Below, piece after piece: positions 30,472 to 41,323 of a DNA stretch of 64,000 nt. The position numbers were made by a program, and so were the translations under genes. How positions within the stretch are numbered: position 1 is the stretch's first letter; every line of letters starts with the position of its first letter. The stretch comes from Phaeobacter sp. B1627. GTDB taxonomy: Bacteria; Pseudomonadota; Alphaproteobacteria; Rhodobacterales; Rhodobacteraceae. The stretch spans positions 1 to 64,000 of the forward strand of contig NZ_VCNK01000020.1 in NCBI RefSeq assembly GCF_006265095.1, written 5' to 3'. A model generated the notes under the pieces. The model searched no databases. It saw nothing but the letters and a program-made list of their open reading frames with translations, and was not told the DNA's origin.

Positions 30472-31071
30472 ATGAGTGAGACCACAGCCGACAAGATTTT
30501 TCGCGCCCTCATGGAGCGGGTCATTACCGGCGACCTTGCCGCAGGTGAAAAGCTGCGACAGGATCACATCGCCCGTGAATATGACGCCTCACATGTGCCG
30601 GTGCGCGAGGCGTTCCTGAGGCTCGAAGCCAAGGGACTGGCGAAATCCGTGCCCCGCCGGGGCATGCGGGTGACCGATCTGGAGCCCACGGAAATCCGGG
30701 AAGTGATCGAAATGCGGGTGGCGCTGGAGGTGCTGGCGCTGTCTCATGCGGTGGCCCGCCACGATGCGGAAACGCTGGCGGAGCTGAACCTGGCGCGGAT
30801 TGCCTGTGACGCCGCCGTGGACATGTTCGAGTGGGACCGTTGCAATCGCCAGTTCCACCGGTGCCTGTTGGCCCCCTGTGCGATGCCGCGGGTTCTCTCT
30901 GCTGTGGAGGATCTGCATATCGCCGCTGCGCGACATTTGTTTGCCTATTGGAAAGACCGCTGGGTGGCGCGCCCCGACAGCGATCATGCCGCGCTTCTGG
31001 ATGCGGTCCGTCGGCAGGACAGCAAACTGGCCTGTGATCTGCTGCGCGATCACCTGCGCCGGGTCAGCTAG
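30472..31071 (+). CDS. GntR-family (FCD) transcriptional regulator
   Basis: 199 residues. The winged HTH (about 5-72) reads [23 protein letters not shown] and then [17 protein letters not shown] and RRGMRVTDL. The C-terminal FCD domain has [17 protein letters not shown], an RQFH segment (NRQFHRCLL) and [15 protein letters not shown], which hold probable metal or ligand residues. It probably controls the upstream PLP dehydratase or itself. A 13-bp minisatellite begins 14 bp after its stop. Confidence 0.88.
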   Translation: MSETTADKIFRALMERVITGDLAAGEKLRQDHIAREYDASHVPVREAFLRLEAKGLAKSVPRRGMRVTDLEPTEIREVIEMRVALEVLALSHAVARHDAETLAELNLARIACDAAVDMFEWDRCNRQFHRCLLAPCAMPRVLSAVEDLHIAAARHLFAYWKDRWVARPDSDHAALLDAVRRQDSKLACDLLRDHLRRVS

Positions 31072-31085
31072 GGCGCAGCACGGGT

Positions 31086-31163
31086 CAGGCTGGCTGGTCA
31101 GGCCGGTAGGACAGGCCGGTAGGACAGGGCAATTGGACGGGGCAATTGGACGGGCTGGCTGGA
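31086..31163. repeat. 13-bp minisatellite, six units
   Basis: Six head-to-tail units of exactly 13 bp: CAGGCTGGCTGGT, CAGGCCGGTAGGA, CAGGCCGGTAGGA, CAGGGCAATTGGA, CGGGGCAATTGGA and CGGGCTGGCTGGA. It lies in the 208-bp gap between a GntR gene and dapD. Units 2 and 3 are identical, and units 4 and 5 differ at one base, consistent with recent slippage. It could vary in copy number between strains. Confidence 0.85.
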
Positions 31164-31279
31164 CGGCGTTTGTGGTCCCGGTGGCCGCCTGTCGTGGCGT
31201 GGGCGGCGTTCTGGGCATGACCTGCCCGCCAATTGCGGCTATAAGCGCGCGAATCCAACAAAACCCGGAGCCGGAACAC

Positions 31280-32107
31280 ATGTCCAACGCTGAGCTGGAA
31301 ACCGCAATCGAGGCCGCCTGGGAGGCCCGTGACACTATCACCCCCGCCACAACCGGCGAAACCCGCGACGCCATCGAGGAAACCCTCGCGGCACTCGACG
31401 GGGGCACATTGCGGGTTGCGGAAAAGCAGGCCTCGGGCGACTGGCATGTGAACCAATGGGCCAAAAAAGCCGTCTTGCTCGGCTTTCGCATCAAGGACAT
31501 GGAAGAGCAATCCGGCGGCCCGCAGGGGTCCGGCTGGTGGGACAAGGTCGACAGCAAGTTCAAGGGCTGGGCCGCCTCCGACTGGAAAACCGCAGGGTTT
31601 CGCGCGGTGCCGAACGCTGTTGTCCGCAAATCCGCCTATATCGCGCCCGGCGTGGTGCTGATGCCGTCTTTCGTGAACCTCGGCGCCTATGTCGATGAGG
31701 GCACCATGGTCGATACATGGGCCACCGTCGGCTCCTGCGCCCAGATCGGCAAGAATGTGCACCTGTCCGGCGGCGTCGGCATCGGGGGCGTGCTGGAGCC
31801 GATGCAGGCCGGACCGACCATCATCGAGGACAACTGTTTTATCGGGGCGCGCTCCGAGGTGGTCGAGGGCTGTATCATCCGCGAAGGGTCCGTCCTCGGC
31901 ATGGGGGTCTTCATCGGCCAGTCCACCAAGATCGTCGATCGCGAAACCGGCGAAGTCATGTACGGTGAAGTGCCGCCCTATTCGGTGGTTGTCGCAGGCT
32001 CCATGCCGTCGAAGAACGGCATCAACCTCTATTGCGCCGTGATCGTGAAGCGCGTGGACGAGAAGACCCGCTCCAAGACCGGGATCAACGAGCTGCTGCG
32101 CGACTGA
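31280..32107 (+). CDS. dapD: 2,3,4,5-tetrahydropyridine-2,6-dicarboxylate N-succinyltransferase
   Basis: 275 residues, lysine/meso-diaminopimelate synthesis by the succinylase route. An alpha-helical N-terminal domain ([18 protein letters not shown]) is followed by left-handed hexapeptide-repeat strands such as [26 protein letters not shown] and [15 protein letters not shown] (quoted in short stretches), and a C-terminal segment with GSMPSKNG. It acts as a trimer. The start at ATG 31280 matches the family; CGGAG lies upstream. dapE, the later enzyme, is at 44677. A terminator follows. Confidence 0.96.
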   Translation: MSNAELETAIEAAWEARDTITPATTGETRDAIEETLAALDGGTLRVAEKQASGDWHVNQWAKKAVLLGFRIKDMEEQSGGPQGSGWWDKVDSKFKGWAASDWKTAGFRAVPNAVVRKSAYIAPGVVLMPSFVNLGAYVDEGTMVDTWATVGSCAQIGKNVHLSGGVGIGGVLEPMQAGPTIIEDNCFIGARSEVVEGCIIREGSVLGMGVFIGQSTKIVDRETGEVMYGEVPPYSVVVAGSMPSKNGINLYCAVIVKRVDEKTRSKTGINELLRD

Positions 32108-32171
32108 TCCCCTGCCCCGGTCCGTGACCGGCAGGGACACAGCGCGGCCCGGAACCGGGCCTGCAGATAAA

Positions 32172-32202
32172 AACAGGCAGCTTCGGCTGCCTGTTTGCCT
32201 TT
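32172..32202 (+). terminator. rho-independent terminator after dapD
   Basis: AACAGGCAGC and GCTGCCTGTT form a perfect 10-bp stem with a TTCG loop, followed by TGCCTTT. It lies 65 bp past dapD, ahead of the convergent hutU. Confidence 0.85.
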
Positions 32203-32269
32203 GGGGCCAGGGGGAGACGGAGCTGGCCTGAGCCGGACGGGGCTGAACTGGGGTGGTGCCCGGCCTGCC

Positions 32270-33952
32270 CTAGTCGAGGATCGCGGGCAGCGTCAGACCG
32301 TGCTCGCGGGCGCAGTCCCGGGCGATCTCATAGCCCGCATCGGCATGGCGCATGACACCTGTGGCCGGGTCATTCCACAGCACGCGGGCAATGCGGCGGT
32401 CGGCGTCCTCGGTGCCGTCACAGCAGATCACGACGCCGGAATGCTGCGAAAACCCCATGCCGACGCCGCCGCCATGATGCAGCGACACCCAGGTCGCCCC
32501 GGAGGCGGTATTGAGCAGCGCGTTCAGAAGCGGCCAGTCGGAGACCGCGTCAGAGCCATCCTGCATCGCCTCGGTTTCCCGGTTCGGAGAGGCGACAGAG
32601 CCGCTGTCGAGGTGATCGCGGCCAATCACCACCGGCGCCGAGAGCTCGCCGGTGCGGACCATCTCGTTGAAGGCGAGGCCTGCCTTGTGACGGTCGCCCA
32701 GACCGATCCAGCAAATCCGCGCGGGCAGGCCCTGGAACGCAATCCGGTCCGCCGCCATATCGAGCCAGCGGTGCAGGCCGTCGTTGTCGGGAAACAGCTC
32801 CTTCATCTTGGCGTCGGTCTTGCGGATATCCTCGGGGTCGCCCGAGAGCGCAACCCAGCGAAAGGGACCGATGCCGCGACAGAACAATGGCCGGATGTAG
32901 GCCGGCACAAACCCGGGGAAATCAAAGGCGTTCTCCAGCCCTTCTTCCAGGGCCATCTGGCGGATATTGTTGCCATAATCCACGGTCGGGATGCCTGCGG
33001 CGTGGAACTCGCACATGGCCGCGACCTGAATTTTCATCGAGGCACGGGCGGCCCTTTCCACCGCTTTGGGGTCACTTTCGCGGCGCTGTTTCCACTCTCC
33101 CATGGTCCAGCCCAGCGGCAGGTAGCCATTCACCGGGTCGTGGGCCGAGGTCTGGTCGGTCACGATATCGGGGCGCAGGCCACCGGCCTGCATGCGGTTG
33201 TGGATCTCGGGAAAGATCTCGGCGGCATTGCCCAGTAGCCCCACCGATTTCGCCTCACCGGCGCGGGTCCAGCGGTCGATCATCGCCAGCGCCTCGTCCA
33301 GCGTTTCGGCCTTCTCGTCGAGGTATCTGGTGCGCAGGCGGAAGTCGATCGACGCGGGATTGCAGTCCACCGCCAGACAGCAGGCGCCGGCAAAGACCGC
33401 CGCGAGGGGCTGCGCGCCGCCCATGCCGCCGAGGCCGCCGGTCAGGATCCACTTGCCGGTCAGATCGCCGCCATAGTGCTGACGGCCGGCCTCGGCGAAG
33501 GTCTCGTAGGTGCCCTGCACGATGCCCTGGGTGCCGATGTAGATCCAGGAGCCGGCGGTCATCTGGCCGTACATCATCAGCCCCTTTTTATCGAGCTCGT
33601 TGAAATGATCCCAATTGGCCCAATGGGGCACCAGATTGGAGTTGGCGATCAGAACCCGGGGGGCGTCCTTGTGGGTCGGGAACACGCCCACCGGTTTGCC
33701 AGATTGCACCAGCAGGGTCTCGTCCTCCTCCAGCGTCTTCAGGCTGTCGACGATGCGGTCGAAGTCCTGCCAGGTGCGGGCGGCGCGGCCGATGCCGCCG
33801 TAGACCACCAGCTCGTGCGGGTTTTCCGCCACATCCGGGTGCAGGTTGTTCATCAGCATCCGCATCGGGGCCTCGGTCAGCCAGGATTTCGCGGTGAGTT
33901 CGGGGCCCGTCGCAGGATAGACGTCACGGGTGTTCTTGCGGGGGTCGCTCAT
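32270..33952 (-). CDS. hutU: urocanate hydratase
   Basis: 560 residues, converting urocanate to 4-imidazolone-5-propionate with tightly bound NAD. The family blocks [57 protein letters not shown] and [15 protein letters not shown] (quoted in part) are intact, including the cysteine in CRGIGPF. The ATG at 33952 overlaps the hutG stop as ATGA. It is the last gene of hutI-H-G-U. Confidence 0.98.
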   Translation of the reverse strand: MSDPRKNTRDVYPATGPELTAKSWLTEAPMRMLMNNLHPDVAENPHELVVYGGIGRAARTWQDFDRIVDSLKTLEEDETLLVQSGKPVGVFPTHKDAPRVLIANSNLVPHWANWDHFNELDKKGLMMYGQMTAGSWIYIGTQGIVQGTYETFAEAGRQHYGGDLTGKWILTGGLGGMGGAQPLAAVFAGACCLAVDCNPASIDFRLRTRYLDEKAETLDEALAMIDRWTRAGEAKSVGLLGNAAEIFPEIHNRMQAGGLRPDIVTDQTSAHDPVNGYLPLGWTMGEWKQRRESDPKAVERAARASMKIQVAAMCEFHAAGIPTVDYGNNIRQMALEEGLENAFDFPGFVPAYIRPLFCRGIGPFRWVALSGDPEDIRKTDAKMKELFPDNDGLHRWLDMAADRIAFQGLPARICWIGLGDRHKAGLAFNEMVRTGELSAPVVIGRDHLDSGSVASPNRETEAMQDGSDAVSDWPLLNALLNTASGATWVSLHHGGGVGMGFSQHSGVVICCDGTEDADRRIARVLWNDPATGVMRHADAGYEIARDCAREHGLTLPAILD

Positions 33953-34725
33953 GCGGGTCTCCAGTCTGACAGGTCGGTGAGAAGGCGGGAAAGGAATGCG
34001 CGCAGACGCGCCGCGCGCTCCGGGTCATAGCGCCAGGGCGGGCATTCATCGCAATAGGTGGCCTGGGCCAGCTCCATCTGGATCGCGTGCCAGCCCGCGG
34101 CGGGGCGACCGTAGTGGCGCGTGGTCCAGCCGCCCTTGAAACGGCCATTGAGCACCGAGGTATAGCCCTTGGCCTGGCGGCAAAGAGCCAGCATGCGTGT
34201 TTCGATATCGCGCGCGCAGGTGGTGCCCATGTTGGTGCCCAGATTGAAATCCGGCAACCGGCCCTCGAACAGGAACGGGATGTCGCCCCGGATCGAGTGG
34301 CAATCATAGAGAATGGCAAAGCCGTGGAGCGCCGCCACCCGCGTCATTTCCGCCTCCAGCGCCGCGTGATAGGGCGCGTGATAGCGGGCGCGCCGGCGGG
34401 AGATTTCGGCGGCATCCGGCACCTCGGTCCAGATCGGATTGCCATCGAAATCGGTCAGCGGCACCAGCGTGGTGGTGTTCTGCCCGGGATAGAGGCTCCG
34501 GCCCCCGGGGTCGCGGTTCACGTCGATCACATAGCGGTGGACCGGCGTCCGGACGGTGGTGACATCCGGCACCAACCCATCATAGAGGGTGTGGATATGC
34601 CAGTCGGTATCGGCCAGCGCCCGGCCCCGGTCGTTCAATGTGGCGCGGATCTCCGGGGGCACCTCGGTGCCGGTATGGGGCAGGCCAAGGATCAGCGGGG
34701 AGGCGCCCTGGGTGACCTCGATCAT
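33949..34725 (-). CDS. hutG: N-formylglutamate deformylase
   Basis: 258 residues of the N-formylglutamate amidohydrolase family (PF05013), making glutamate and formate. Motifs include [14 protein letters not shown], a zinc-type site [20 protein letters not shown] and [16 protein letters not shown]. The start at ATG 34725 is chosen because it overlaps the hutH stop as ATGA and begins the conserved [19 protein letters not shown]. With hutF on the other strand it defines the five-step histidine route. Confidence 0.95.
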   Translation of the reverse strand: MIEVTQGASPLILGLPHTGTEVPPEIRATLNDRGRALADTDWHIHTLYDGLVPDVTTVRTPVHRYVIDVNRDPGGRSLYPGQNTTTLVPLTDFDGNPIWTEVPDAAEISRRRARYHAPYHAALEAEMTRVAALHGFAILYDCHSIRGDIPFLFEGRLPDFNLGTNMGTTCARDIETRMLALCRQAKGYTSVLNGRFKGGWTTRHYGRPAAGWHAIQMELAQATYCDECPPWRYDPERAARLRAFLSRLLTDLSDWRPA

Positions 34726-36245
34726 AGGCGCACCCCGATGCCTGCGGCGCGAGCGACATGGCCGTCGCGCACCATGGCGCTGGCGGTTTCGATGTCCGGC
34801 GCCAGATAGCGATCCTCGCCCAGGCTGGGGATCTCTGTGCGCAACAGGGCCAGCACATCCTGCAGCCGCGCCGAGGTCCGAAGCGGCGCCCGCGCCTCGA
34901 CGCCCTGCGCCGCGCAGAGCAGCTCCACCCCGAGGATCACCGACAGGTTCGCGGTCATGCGTCCCAGCCGCAGCGCGCCATGGGCCGCCATGGAGACGTG
35001 GTCTTCCTGATTGGCGGAGGTCGGTGTGGAATCGGTGACACAGGGGTTGGCGAGATGTTTGTTCTCGCTCATCAAAGCGGCGGTTGTGACCTCGGCGATC
35101 ATGAAACCGGAGTTCAGCCCGGGGTTCGGGGTCAGAAAGGGCGGCAGATCGTGGGACAGCGTCGGGTCCACCATCAGCGCCACCCGCCGTTGCGCGATGG
35201 CACCGATCTCGGCCACCGCCAGGGCGATCTGATCGGCGGCAAAGCCCACATATTCGGCATGAAAGTTGCCGCCCGACACGATGCGCCCCTCGCTCACCAG
35301 CACCAGCGGATTGTCGGTGACCGCATTGGCCTCCACCTCCAGCGTGCGGGCCGACATGCGCAGCACATCCAGCGCCGCGCCGAGCACCTGCGGCTGGCAG
35401 CGGATGCAATAGGGGTCCTGCACCCTTGTGTCGCCGTCGCGGTGGCTTTCGCGGATTTCGGAGCCCTCCATGATCGCGCGCATTTCGCGGGCCACGTCGA
35501 TCTGGCCCGCATGGCCGCGCAGGGCGTGAATCTCGGCGATCAGAGGCGCGGTCGATCCCATGATCGCGTCGGTCGAAAGGGCGGCGATCCCGATGGAGGC
35601 TTCGGCCAGATCCCAAGCCTGAAACAGCCCGACCAGGGCGCAGGCGGTCGAGAATTGCGTGCCGTTGATCAGGCCGAGGCCTTCCTTGGGGCCCAGCACG
35701 ATCGGCTCCAGCCCGGCGCGGCTCAGGGCTTCGGCTGCGGGCAGGCGGGTGCCGTCAAAGGTCGCCTCGCCCGCGCCGATCATCGCGGCGGTCATATGGG
35801 CCAGCGGCGCAAGGTCGCCGGACGCGCCGACAGAGCCCTGCGAGGGCACCACCGGGATCACCCCGCGCGCCAGCATCTGCTCGATCTGTTCGATCACCTG
35901 CCAGCGCACCCCGGACGCGCCGCGCCCCAGCGACAGCAGCTTCAGCACCATCATCAGGCGGACCTTGTCCTCGGCCAGCGGCGCGCCGACACCGCAGGAA
36001 TGGCTGAGGATGAGGTTGCGTTGCAGGGTCGCCGTATCCGCAGCGGCGATCTTGGTGGAGGCCAGTTTGCCAAATCCCGTGTTGATGCCATAGACGGGCG
36101 CATCCCCTGCCGCAGCGGCGGCAACCAATGCGGCGGCGGCCTCGACTCCCGGGCGGGCGGATGGATCCAGACGGGCGGGCGTGCCGTTGCGATAGATCTC
36201 TGCAAGGGTGGCGAGGGTGACGGCGCCGGGCAGCAGCTCGATCAT
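34722..36245 (-). CDS. hutH: histidine ammonia-lyase
   Basis: 507 residues, converting histidine to urocanate. The cofactor MIO forms from A141-S142-G143 in [44 protein letters not shown] and [11 protein letters not shown] (active-site blocks) are intact. The ATG at 36245 overlaps the hutI stop as ATGA, and its own stop overlaps the hutG ATG in the same way. Confidence 0.98.
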   Translation of the reverse strand: MIELLPGAVTLATLAEIYRNGTPARLDPSARPGVEAAAALVAAAAAGDAPVYGINTGFGKLASTKIAAADTATLQRNLILSHSCGVGAPLAEDKVRLMMVLKLLSLGRGASGVRWQVIEQIEQMLARGVIPVVPSQGSVGASGDLAPLAHMTAAMIGAGEATFDGTRLPAAEALSRAGLEPIVLGPKEGLGLINGTQFSTACALVGLFQAWDLAEASIGIAALSTDAIMGSTAPLIAEIHALRGHAGQIDVAREMRAIMEGSEIRESHRDGDTRVQDPYCIRCQPQVLGAALDVLRMSARTLEVEANAVTDNPLVLVSEGRIVSGGNFHAEYVGFAADQIALAVAEIGAIAQRRVALMVDPTLSHDLPPFLTPNPGLNSGFMIAEVTTAALMSENKHLANPCVTDSTPTSANQEDHVSMAAHGALRLGRMTANLSVILGVELLCAAQGVEARAPLRTSARLQDVLALLRTEIPSLGEDRYLAPDIETASAMVRDGHVARAAGIGVRL

Positions 36246-37459
36246 GTGGTTTTCTCCAATATGCCGCCCGTAATCCGGGCATGAAGCGGGTTGAACCCGA
36301 TGCGGTAGGCCAGCTCGGCCGGGTGCTCCACGTCCCAGATGGCAAGATCGGCGCGCAGACCGGCCGCGATGCGGCCACGGTCGGCCAGACCCAGCGCGCG
36401 GGCTGCATTGACCGTCACCCCCGCGAGGGCTTCTTCCGGGGTCAGACGGAACAGGGTGCAGCCCATGTTCAGCGCCAGCAGCAGCGAGGTGAGCGGCGAA
36501 GAGCCGGGATTGCAGTCCGTGGCCAGCGCCATCGCCACCCCGTGCTGGCGGAAATATTCAACCGGAGGCGCCTGCGTTTCGCGGAGCGTATAAAACGCCC
36601 CAGGCAACAGCACAGCGACCGAGCCTGCCTCGGCCATGGCGCTTGCGTCGGCCTCTGTGGCGTATTCCACGTGATCCACCGACAGCGCACCACGGTCGGC
36701 GGCCAGCGCCGCGCCCCCCTGATGCGACAGCTGCTCGGCGTGCAGCTTGACCGGCAGGTTCAGCTCCGCCGCGAGGTCAAAGACCCGGGCGATCTGATCC
36801 GGGGAAAAGGCGATCGTCTCGCAGAACCCGTCCACCGCATCGACCAGCCCCTCGGCATGGGCGGCCCGCAGGGTCGGCAGGCAGACCTCGTCCAGATAGG
36901 CATCGGCGCGCCCTGCAAATTCCGGCGGCACCGCGTGGGCCCCGAGGAAACTCGTCCGGATCGTCACATTCTGCTGTTGTCCCAGCCTGCGGGCCGCCCG
37001 CAGCATGTTCAGCTCGGTTTCACGGTCAAGGCCATAGCCGGATTTCACCTCGATCGTGGTCACCCCTTCGGCGATCAATTGTGCCAGTCGGGGCAGGGCG
37101 GTCTCTACCAGGGTGACGATATCCGCAGCCCGCGTCGCCGCCACCGTCGAGACAATACCGCCCCCGGCGCGCGCGACCTCTTCGTAGGAGGCCCCCTTCA
37201 GGCGCATCTCGAACTCGCCCGCGCGGTCGCCGCCAAAGACGATATGGGTGTGGCAATCGATCAGCCCCGGTGTCACCAGCCGCCCTGCCAGCGCCTGCCG
37301 GGGCCAATCGGCATATGCGTCAGGCACGGCCGCCATCGGCCCGCACCAGACAATGCGCCCGGCCGATACGGCCACGGCGCCCGCTGCCAGGGCCCCATAT
37401 GCGGCAGGCCCCTCCAGCGTGGCCAGATGCGCCTCGGTCAGCACGTAGTGATCGCCCAT
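36242..37459 (-). CDS. hutI: imidazolonepropionase
   Basis: 405 residues, amidohydrolase opening the imidazolone ring to N-formimino-glutamate. Metal ligands lie in [21 protein letters not shown] and DCNPGSSP, with the substrate segment EVKSGYGLD. It is the first gene of the minus-strand hut operon; its start at 37459 has a GGGAG-type site upstream, and a palindrome at 37512-37525 lies in the divergent promoter shared with hutF. Confidence 0.97.
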   Translation of the reverse strand: MGDHYVLTEAHLATLEGPAAYGALAAGAVAVSAGRIVWCGPMAAVPDAYADWPRQALAGRLVTPGLIDCHTHIVFGGDRAGEFEMRLKGASYEEVARAGGGIVSTVAATRAADIVTLVETALPRLAQLIAEGVTTIEVKSGYGLDRETELNMLRAARRLGQQQNVTIRTSFLGAHAVPPEFAGRADAYLDEVCLPTLRAAHAEGLVDAVDGFCETIAFSPDQIARVFDLAAELNLPVKLHAEQLSHQGGAALAADRGALSVDHVEYATEADASAMAEAGSVAVLLPGAFYTLRETQAPPVEYFRQHGVAMALATDCNPGSSPLTSLLLALNMGCTLFRLTPEEALAGVTVNAARALGLADRGRIAAGLRADLAIWDVEHPAELAYRIGFNPLHARITGGILEKTT

Positions 37460-37511
37460 TTCGCTCCCTTCGATTTCACTTGCCCGGTAAACGCTATGCG
37501 CATAACGTCAT

Positions 37512-37525
37512 TATGTCTATACATA
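37512..37525. promoter_or_regulatory. candidate HutC operator between hutI and hutF
   Basis: TATGT-CTAT-ACATA lies in the 76-bp gap between hutI and hutF, 11 bp before the hutF ATG. The half-site TATGTC recurs as its inverse GACATA in TATACTGCAGACATA (38958-38972), upstream of hutC. GntR/HutC proteins use short AT-rich palindromes of this kind. Confidence 0.6.
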
Positions 37526-37535
37526 TGAGGGTCAG

Positions 37536-38912
37536 ATGCAGACACTTTTTGCCGCAACCGCCTGTTTGCCCTCCGGCTGGGCCAATGACGTCCGGGTGAC
37601 CCTCGACGGTGGGGCGATCACCGGGATCGTGACAGACGTCCCGGCGCAGGCCGGAGATCTCCGGACCGATGTTCTGCTGCCCGCACTGGCCAATCTCCAT
37701 TCTCACAGCTTTCAGCGCGCAATGGCCGGGCGGACAGAGCATCGCGCCCCCGGGACCGCCGCCGGACAGGACAGTTTCTGGAGCTGGCGCAGTTTGATGT
37801 ACCGGTTCCTGGATCACCTCACCCCAGAGCACTACGAGGCCGTCGCGGCGCTCACCTTCATGGAGATGCTGGAGGCGGGCTACGCCTCGGTGGGTGAATT
37901 CCACTACGTCCATCACCAGCCCGGCGGTGCGCCCTATGAGGCCCTCGCAGAGCTGAGCATCCGGGTCATGGCCGGGGCTGCCGAGACCGGGATCGGCCTG
38001 ACCCATCTGCCGGTGCTCTACAGCTATGGAGGGGCGCAGCAACAGCCGCTGGTCGGCGGTCAGCAGCGGTTTGGCAATACGGTGGAGCGGTTTTCGGATC
38101 TTGTCACTGCCGCCCGCGGTGCGGCGCAAGAGCTGCCTCGCGACACGCGGGTCGGTATCGCGCCGCACTCCCTGCGCGCCACCTGCCCCGAGGACCTCGC
38201 TGCGGTTTTGCCCCTGGCCGGGGGCAACCCGATCCACATCCACATCGCCGAACAGCCCCGCGAAGTGGAGGAGGTCAAGGGCTGGCTCGGCGCGCGCCCG
38301 GTCGAATGGCTGCTCGACGCCGCGCCGGTCGGTCCGCACTGGTGCCTGATCCACGCCACCCATATGACCGGGGCCGAGACCCGCGCCCTGGCGCAGAGCG
38401 GGGCCGTGGCGGGGCTCTGTCCCATCACCGAGTCCAATCTCGGCGACGGTCCCTTCAACGGCACCGGCTATCTGTCTGCCGGGGGGCGGTTCGGCGTCGG
38501 GTCGGATTCCAACGTCCGGATTTCGCTGGTCGAGGAGCTGCGCACGCTGGAATATTCCCAACGGCTGCGCGATCTCGGGCGCAATCTGCTGGCGCAGGAT
38601 GCCGGCTCCGTGGGCGAGACCCTCTACCTCGGCGCGGCGCGGGGCGGCGCTCAGGCGCTGGGTCGCGATGCCGGCCGTCTCGAAGTGGGCGCGCTGGCGG
38701 ATCTGGTGGCGATTGACCGGTCACACCCCGCCCTGTTCGGCCTGCCCCCGGAGCAGATCCTCGACGGGCTGTGTTTTGCCGCCGACGACCATACGGTCAG
38801 TGACGTCTGGGCTGCCGGCCGCCATATGGTGCGCAACGGCCGCCATGTGGCGCGCGACGCAATCCTCGACCGCTACCGCAGGGCCATCGGCACGCTATCA
38901 GGCGCCCTGTGA
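37536..38912 (+). CDS. hutF: formimidoylglutamate deiminase
   Basis: 458 residues, amidohydrolase that converts formiminoglutamate to N-formylglutamate plus ammonia. Metal ligands are in LANLHSHSFQRAMAGR, IHIHIAEQPREVEEV, CLIHATHMTG and GVGSDSNVRISL. With HutG it replaces the one-step HutG-formiminoglutamase route. It is divergent from hutI across the operator region and is followed by hutC 102 bp later. Confidence 0.96.
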   Translation: MQTLFAATACLPSGWANDVRVTLDGGAITGIVTDVPAQAGDLRTDVLLPALANLHSHSFQRAMAGRTEHRAPGTAAGQDSFWSWRSLMYRFLDHLTPEHYEAVAALTFMEMLEAGYASVGEFHYVHHQPGGAPYEALAELSIRVMAGAAETGIGLTHLPVLYSYGGAQQQPLVGGQQRFGNTVERFSDLVTAARGAAQELPRDTRVGIAPHSLRATCPEDLAAVLPLAGGNPIHIHIAEQPREVEEVKGWLGARPVEWLLDAAPVGPHWCLIHATHMTGAETRALAQSGAVAGLCPITESNLGDGPFNGTGYLSAGGRFGVGSDSNVRISLVEELRTLEYSQRLRDLGRNLLAQDAGSVGETLYLGAARGGAQALGRDAGRLEVGALADLVAIDRSHPALFGLPPEQILDGLCFAADDHTVSDVWAAGRHMVRNGRHVARDAILDRYRRAIGTLSGAL

Positions 38913-38957
38913 ACAGTCATATAGCCCCCCGCAAAGCGGGTTCCTTTGTGCCTGCCC

Positions 38958-38972
38958 TATACTGCAGACATA
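38958..38972. promoter_or_regulatory. candidate HutC site upstream of hutC
   Basis: TATACTGCAGACATA shares the TATGTC half-site (as GACATA) with the palindrome at 37512-37525. It lies 43 bp before the hutC start, consistent with autoregulation. Confidence 0.45.
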
Positions 38973-39014
38973 TGCTAGTTAAGCCCGAGTTATCAGGCAT
39001 CACGGAGGACAGAC

Positions 39015-39716
39015 GTGCCGCAGCAAAAGAGAACCGGCTTTCAGGAGGTGCGCGACGAGGTCATGCGGCGGATCGAGGCCCGGGTCTGGGAGCAGGGGGC
39101 CCTGCTACCGGCGGAAACGGATCTGGCCGAAGAGTTCGGATGTGCCCGGGCAACCGTCAACCGGGCGCTGCGGGAGCTGGCGGACCGGGGCGTGATCGAC
39201 CGCAAACGCAAAAGCGGCACACGCGTCACCCTGCAGCCGGTGAAACAGGCGAAGCTGGACATCGCAACCGCCCGCCGTCTGGTGGAAGACCGCAATGCCG
39301 CCTATCGCTACGCGTTGGTATCGCGCCACCTGCAACCGGCGCCGGGCTGGCTCAGCTCTCAGATAGGCCTGTCGCCGGGATCGGAGGTTCTGCATCTGGA
39401 AACAATGCATTACGCCGATGGTCAGCCCTTTCACTTTGAGGATCGCTGGATCAATATCGCGGCGGTTCCGGAGAGCGCAGACGCCGATTTTGGCGCCGTC
39501 CCCCCGGGCGAATGGCTGTTGGCTGCGGTCCCGTTTTCCAACGCCGACGTGAGTTTCACGGCGACGGCGGCGGATGACGCGCTGGCGCAATACCTCGCCT
39601 GCCCCTCAGGCACCGCCCTGTTTCAGATGGAGCGGTCCACCTGGTTTCAGGACGCGCCCGTCACATTCGCCCGCATCACCTTTCATCCGGGCTACCGCAT
39701 GCGCAGCCGCTACTGA
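39015..39716 (+). CDS. hutC: histidine utilisation repressor HutC (GntR/UTRA family)
   Basis: 233 residues. The N-terminal winged HTH (about 8-75) reads FQEVRDEVMRRIEARVW, then PAETDLAEEFGCARATVNRALRELADRG, and RKSGTRV. The C-terminal UTRA domain (RYALVSRHLQPAPGW ... FHFEDRWIN) binds the inducer, urocanate in studied HutC proteins. The start is GTG at 39015 with GGAGG upstream. Its stop region overlaps by 7 bp the end of the convergent Hint protein. Confidence 0.95.
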   Translation: MPQQKRTGFQEVRDEVMRRIEARVWEQGALLPAETDLAEEFGCARATVNRALRELADRGVIDRKRKSGTRVTLQPVKQAKLDIATARRLVEDRNAAYRYALVSRHLQPAPGWLSSQIGLSPGSEVLHLETMHYADGQPFHFEDRWINIAAVPESADADFGAVPPGEWLLAAVPFSNADVSFTATAADDALAQYLACPSGTALFQMERSTWFQDAPVTFARITFHPGYRMRSRY

Positions 39717-41290
39717 TCGGCCGTCAGGAGCACCTTGGCCTCGTAGGATTTCAAGGTGGGGCGCGCCATCGGGGCGTAGGTCTGCCAGCTGTCGCCCATC
39801 AAATCGAAGAACTCCGCGCGGGTGTCCGCGTCCAGCCCGTCGAGGCTGGCTTTGCCGGGATGAAAGCTCTCGCTCTCCAGCCCGTTGCCGCGAATGATTT
39901 CATGGCGGTCGAAGAGGAGGTGAAAATAGGTCACCGGCTGCCCGTCCTCCTGGCGCTGGATCGTGGTGCCATTGACCAGATGATGGGCCGGAACCAGTAC
40001 CTCCCGGTGGCCGAACAGCATGTCCGCCGCCCCGGATTGCAGCAGAATGCGGTGGCTGGGCGAGACCAGGATTTCGCCATGCTGCCCCAGCGCATCCGCA
40101 GAGATCCGCACCGGCGCATGCGCCCCCGTGGCCATCCGCGTGCAGGAGCCGATCCAGCGGATTGCCTGTTCGCCGTGGTCGCGGGTCCACACCCTGGTGC
40201 CGACGGTCAGCGCCTCTACCGGCACCGGGCCTGCGGTCGTGTCGATCCGCGTTCCTGCGACAAAGCAGGGCGTCGTGGTCAGGTCGACATAGCCGATGTC
40301 GGAATTGCCCTCGGTATCCACCACCGTATAGGTAAAGACCGTGGACTCGTCCTCATCCACATCGTCCAGGCCGGTGATATCAAAGGTGCCATCGGCGTTC
40401 AGGGTGACCACTTCGCCGGAGGCAAGCACCACAGTGCTGCCGGCTGTCACCTCCTGATTGTTGATATGGGTGATTGCCAACTGCGCGCCATTGGCCTGGG
40501 TATCATTGCCCAGAACGTCGACCGTGACCGTATTGCCTTCGCGGACCTCAACCTCGTCATCGCCCGCAATCAGGGCGGTCTGGATCGAATCTCCGGCGAT
40601 CAGCAGGTTCGAATCGTATCTCGCATCGCCTGTGTCCGCGATGGCGATCCGGATCGTGTTGACCTCGCCCGCAGTGACCGGAGCGGTCAGGCGCAGCGTA
40701 ACCGTGAACCCGTCCATCTCGGTGTTGTAGGGGTCGTCATCGCGCGGATTGTCGATATAGAGGTTCTCGTTCGAGCCGGGGTTGATATTGTTGATGGTGA
40801 CGTTCCCATCCCCCACCACCAGCTGCGCCTCGACCCCGTTGACCCAGACCGACACCGCATCGTTGAAGCCGGAACCGACATATTCCAGATATTCCTCGGA
40901 GGAGAAAACGAACTGCATCGACAGGGTGGAGCCTTCGGGGACGAACTCGGCCTCAAAAATCGCCGCATCATAGGTCTGCCCGCCTGCGATCTCGCTCAGG
41001 GCGGCATCCCCGGGGGTGCCATGCTCTGTCGTGGTCCGGGAGGAGGTATTGGTGTTCGTGGTACCAGAGCTGTTGGTGAAATCCGTGGCCCGTCCGGTCG
41101 AGAGAATCACCCCCGTGTCCGAAGGTGTGACGCCCGGTGCCACCGTGTCGCCGTCGCTGTAGATCCCGGAGGCCGAACCGGCACCGGTATAGCTCGAGGA
41201 CTGGACCGAGATACCGTTTCCGAACATCGCCTCCGCCATCTGGTCCGCCGTGGCATTGGTATTGATCGGCAATTCTGTTGCTATCGCCAT
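39710..41290 (-). CDS. choice-of-anchor L / cadherin-like / Hint-domain protein
   Basis: 526 residues. Residues 15-150 match the choice-of-anchor L domain (QMAEAMFGNGISVQ, GTPGDAALSEIAGGQTYDAA, FVFSSEEYLEYV). About 240-340 is a cadherin/VCBS-like repeat (GDDEVEVREGNTVTVDVLGND, LNADGTFDITG, quoted in part). Residues 341-490 are a Hint domain: catalytic-type C342 in PCFVAGTRI, and H413 in SPSHRILL. The protein is acidic and lacks a classical signal peptide, so type I secretion is plausible. The start at ATG 41290 is preferred to 41350. The Hint domain may self-process to release or attach the anchor domain; this is inference. Confidence 0.85.
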   Translation of the reverse strand: MAIATELPINTNATADQMAEAMFGNGISVQSSSYTGAGSASGIYSDGDTVAPGVTPSDTGVILSTGRATDFTNSSGTTNTNTSSRTTTEHGTPGDAALSEIAGGQTYDAAIFEAEFVPEGSTLSMQFVFSSEEYLEYVGSGFNDAVSVWVNGVEAQLVVGDGNVTINNINPGSNENLYIDNPRDDDPYNTEMDGFTVTLRLTAPVTAGEVNTIRIAIADTGDARYDSNLLIAGDSIQTALIAGDDEVEVREGNTVTVDVLGNDTQANGAQLAITHINNQEVTAGSTVVLASGEVVTLNADGTFDITGLDDVDEDESTVFTYTVVDTEGNSDIGYVDLTTTPCFVAGTRIDTTAGPVPVEALTVGTRVWTRDHGEQAIRWIGSCTRMATGAHAPVRISADALGQHGEILVSPSHRILLQSGAADMLFGHREVLVPAHHLVNGTTIQRQEDGQPVTYFHLLFDRHEIIRGNGLESESFHPGKASLDGLDADTRAEFFDLMGDSWQTYAPMARPTLKSYEAKVLLTADQ

Positions 41291-41323
41291 TGTGACCACC
41301 GTTTCTGACAATAAATTACGCTT

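Noticed and set aside
31280-32107. DapD/DapE distance taken as a broken operon
   Set aside because: dapD and dapE are commonly unlinked in alphaproteobacteria; a 12-kb separation does not imply rearrangement.
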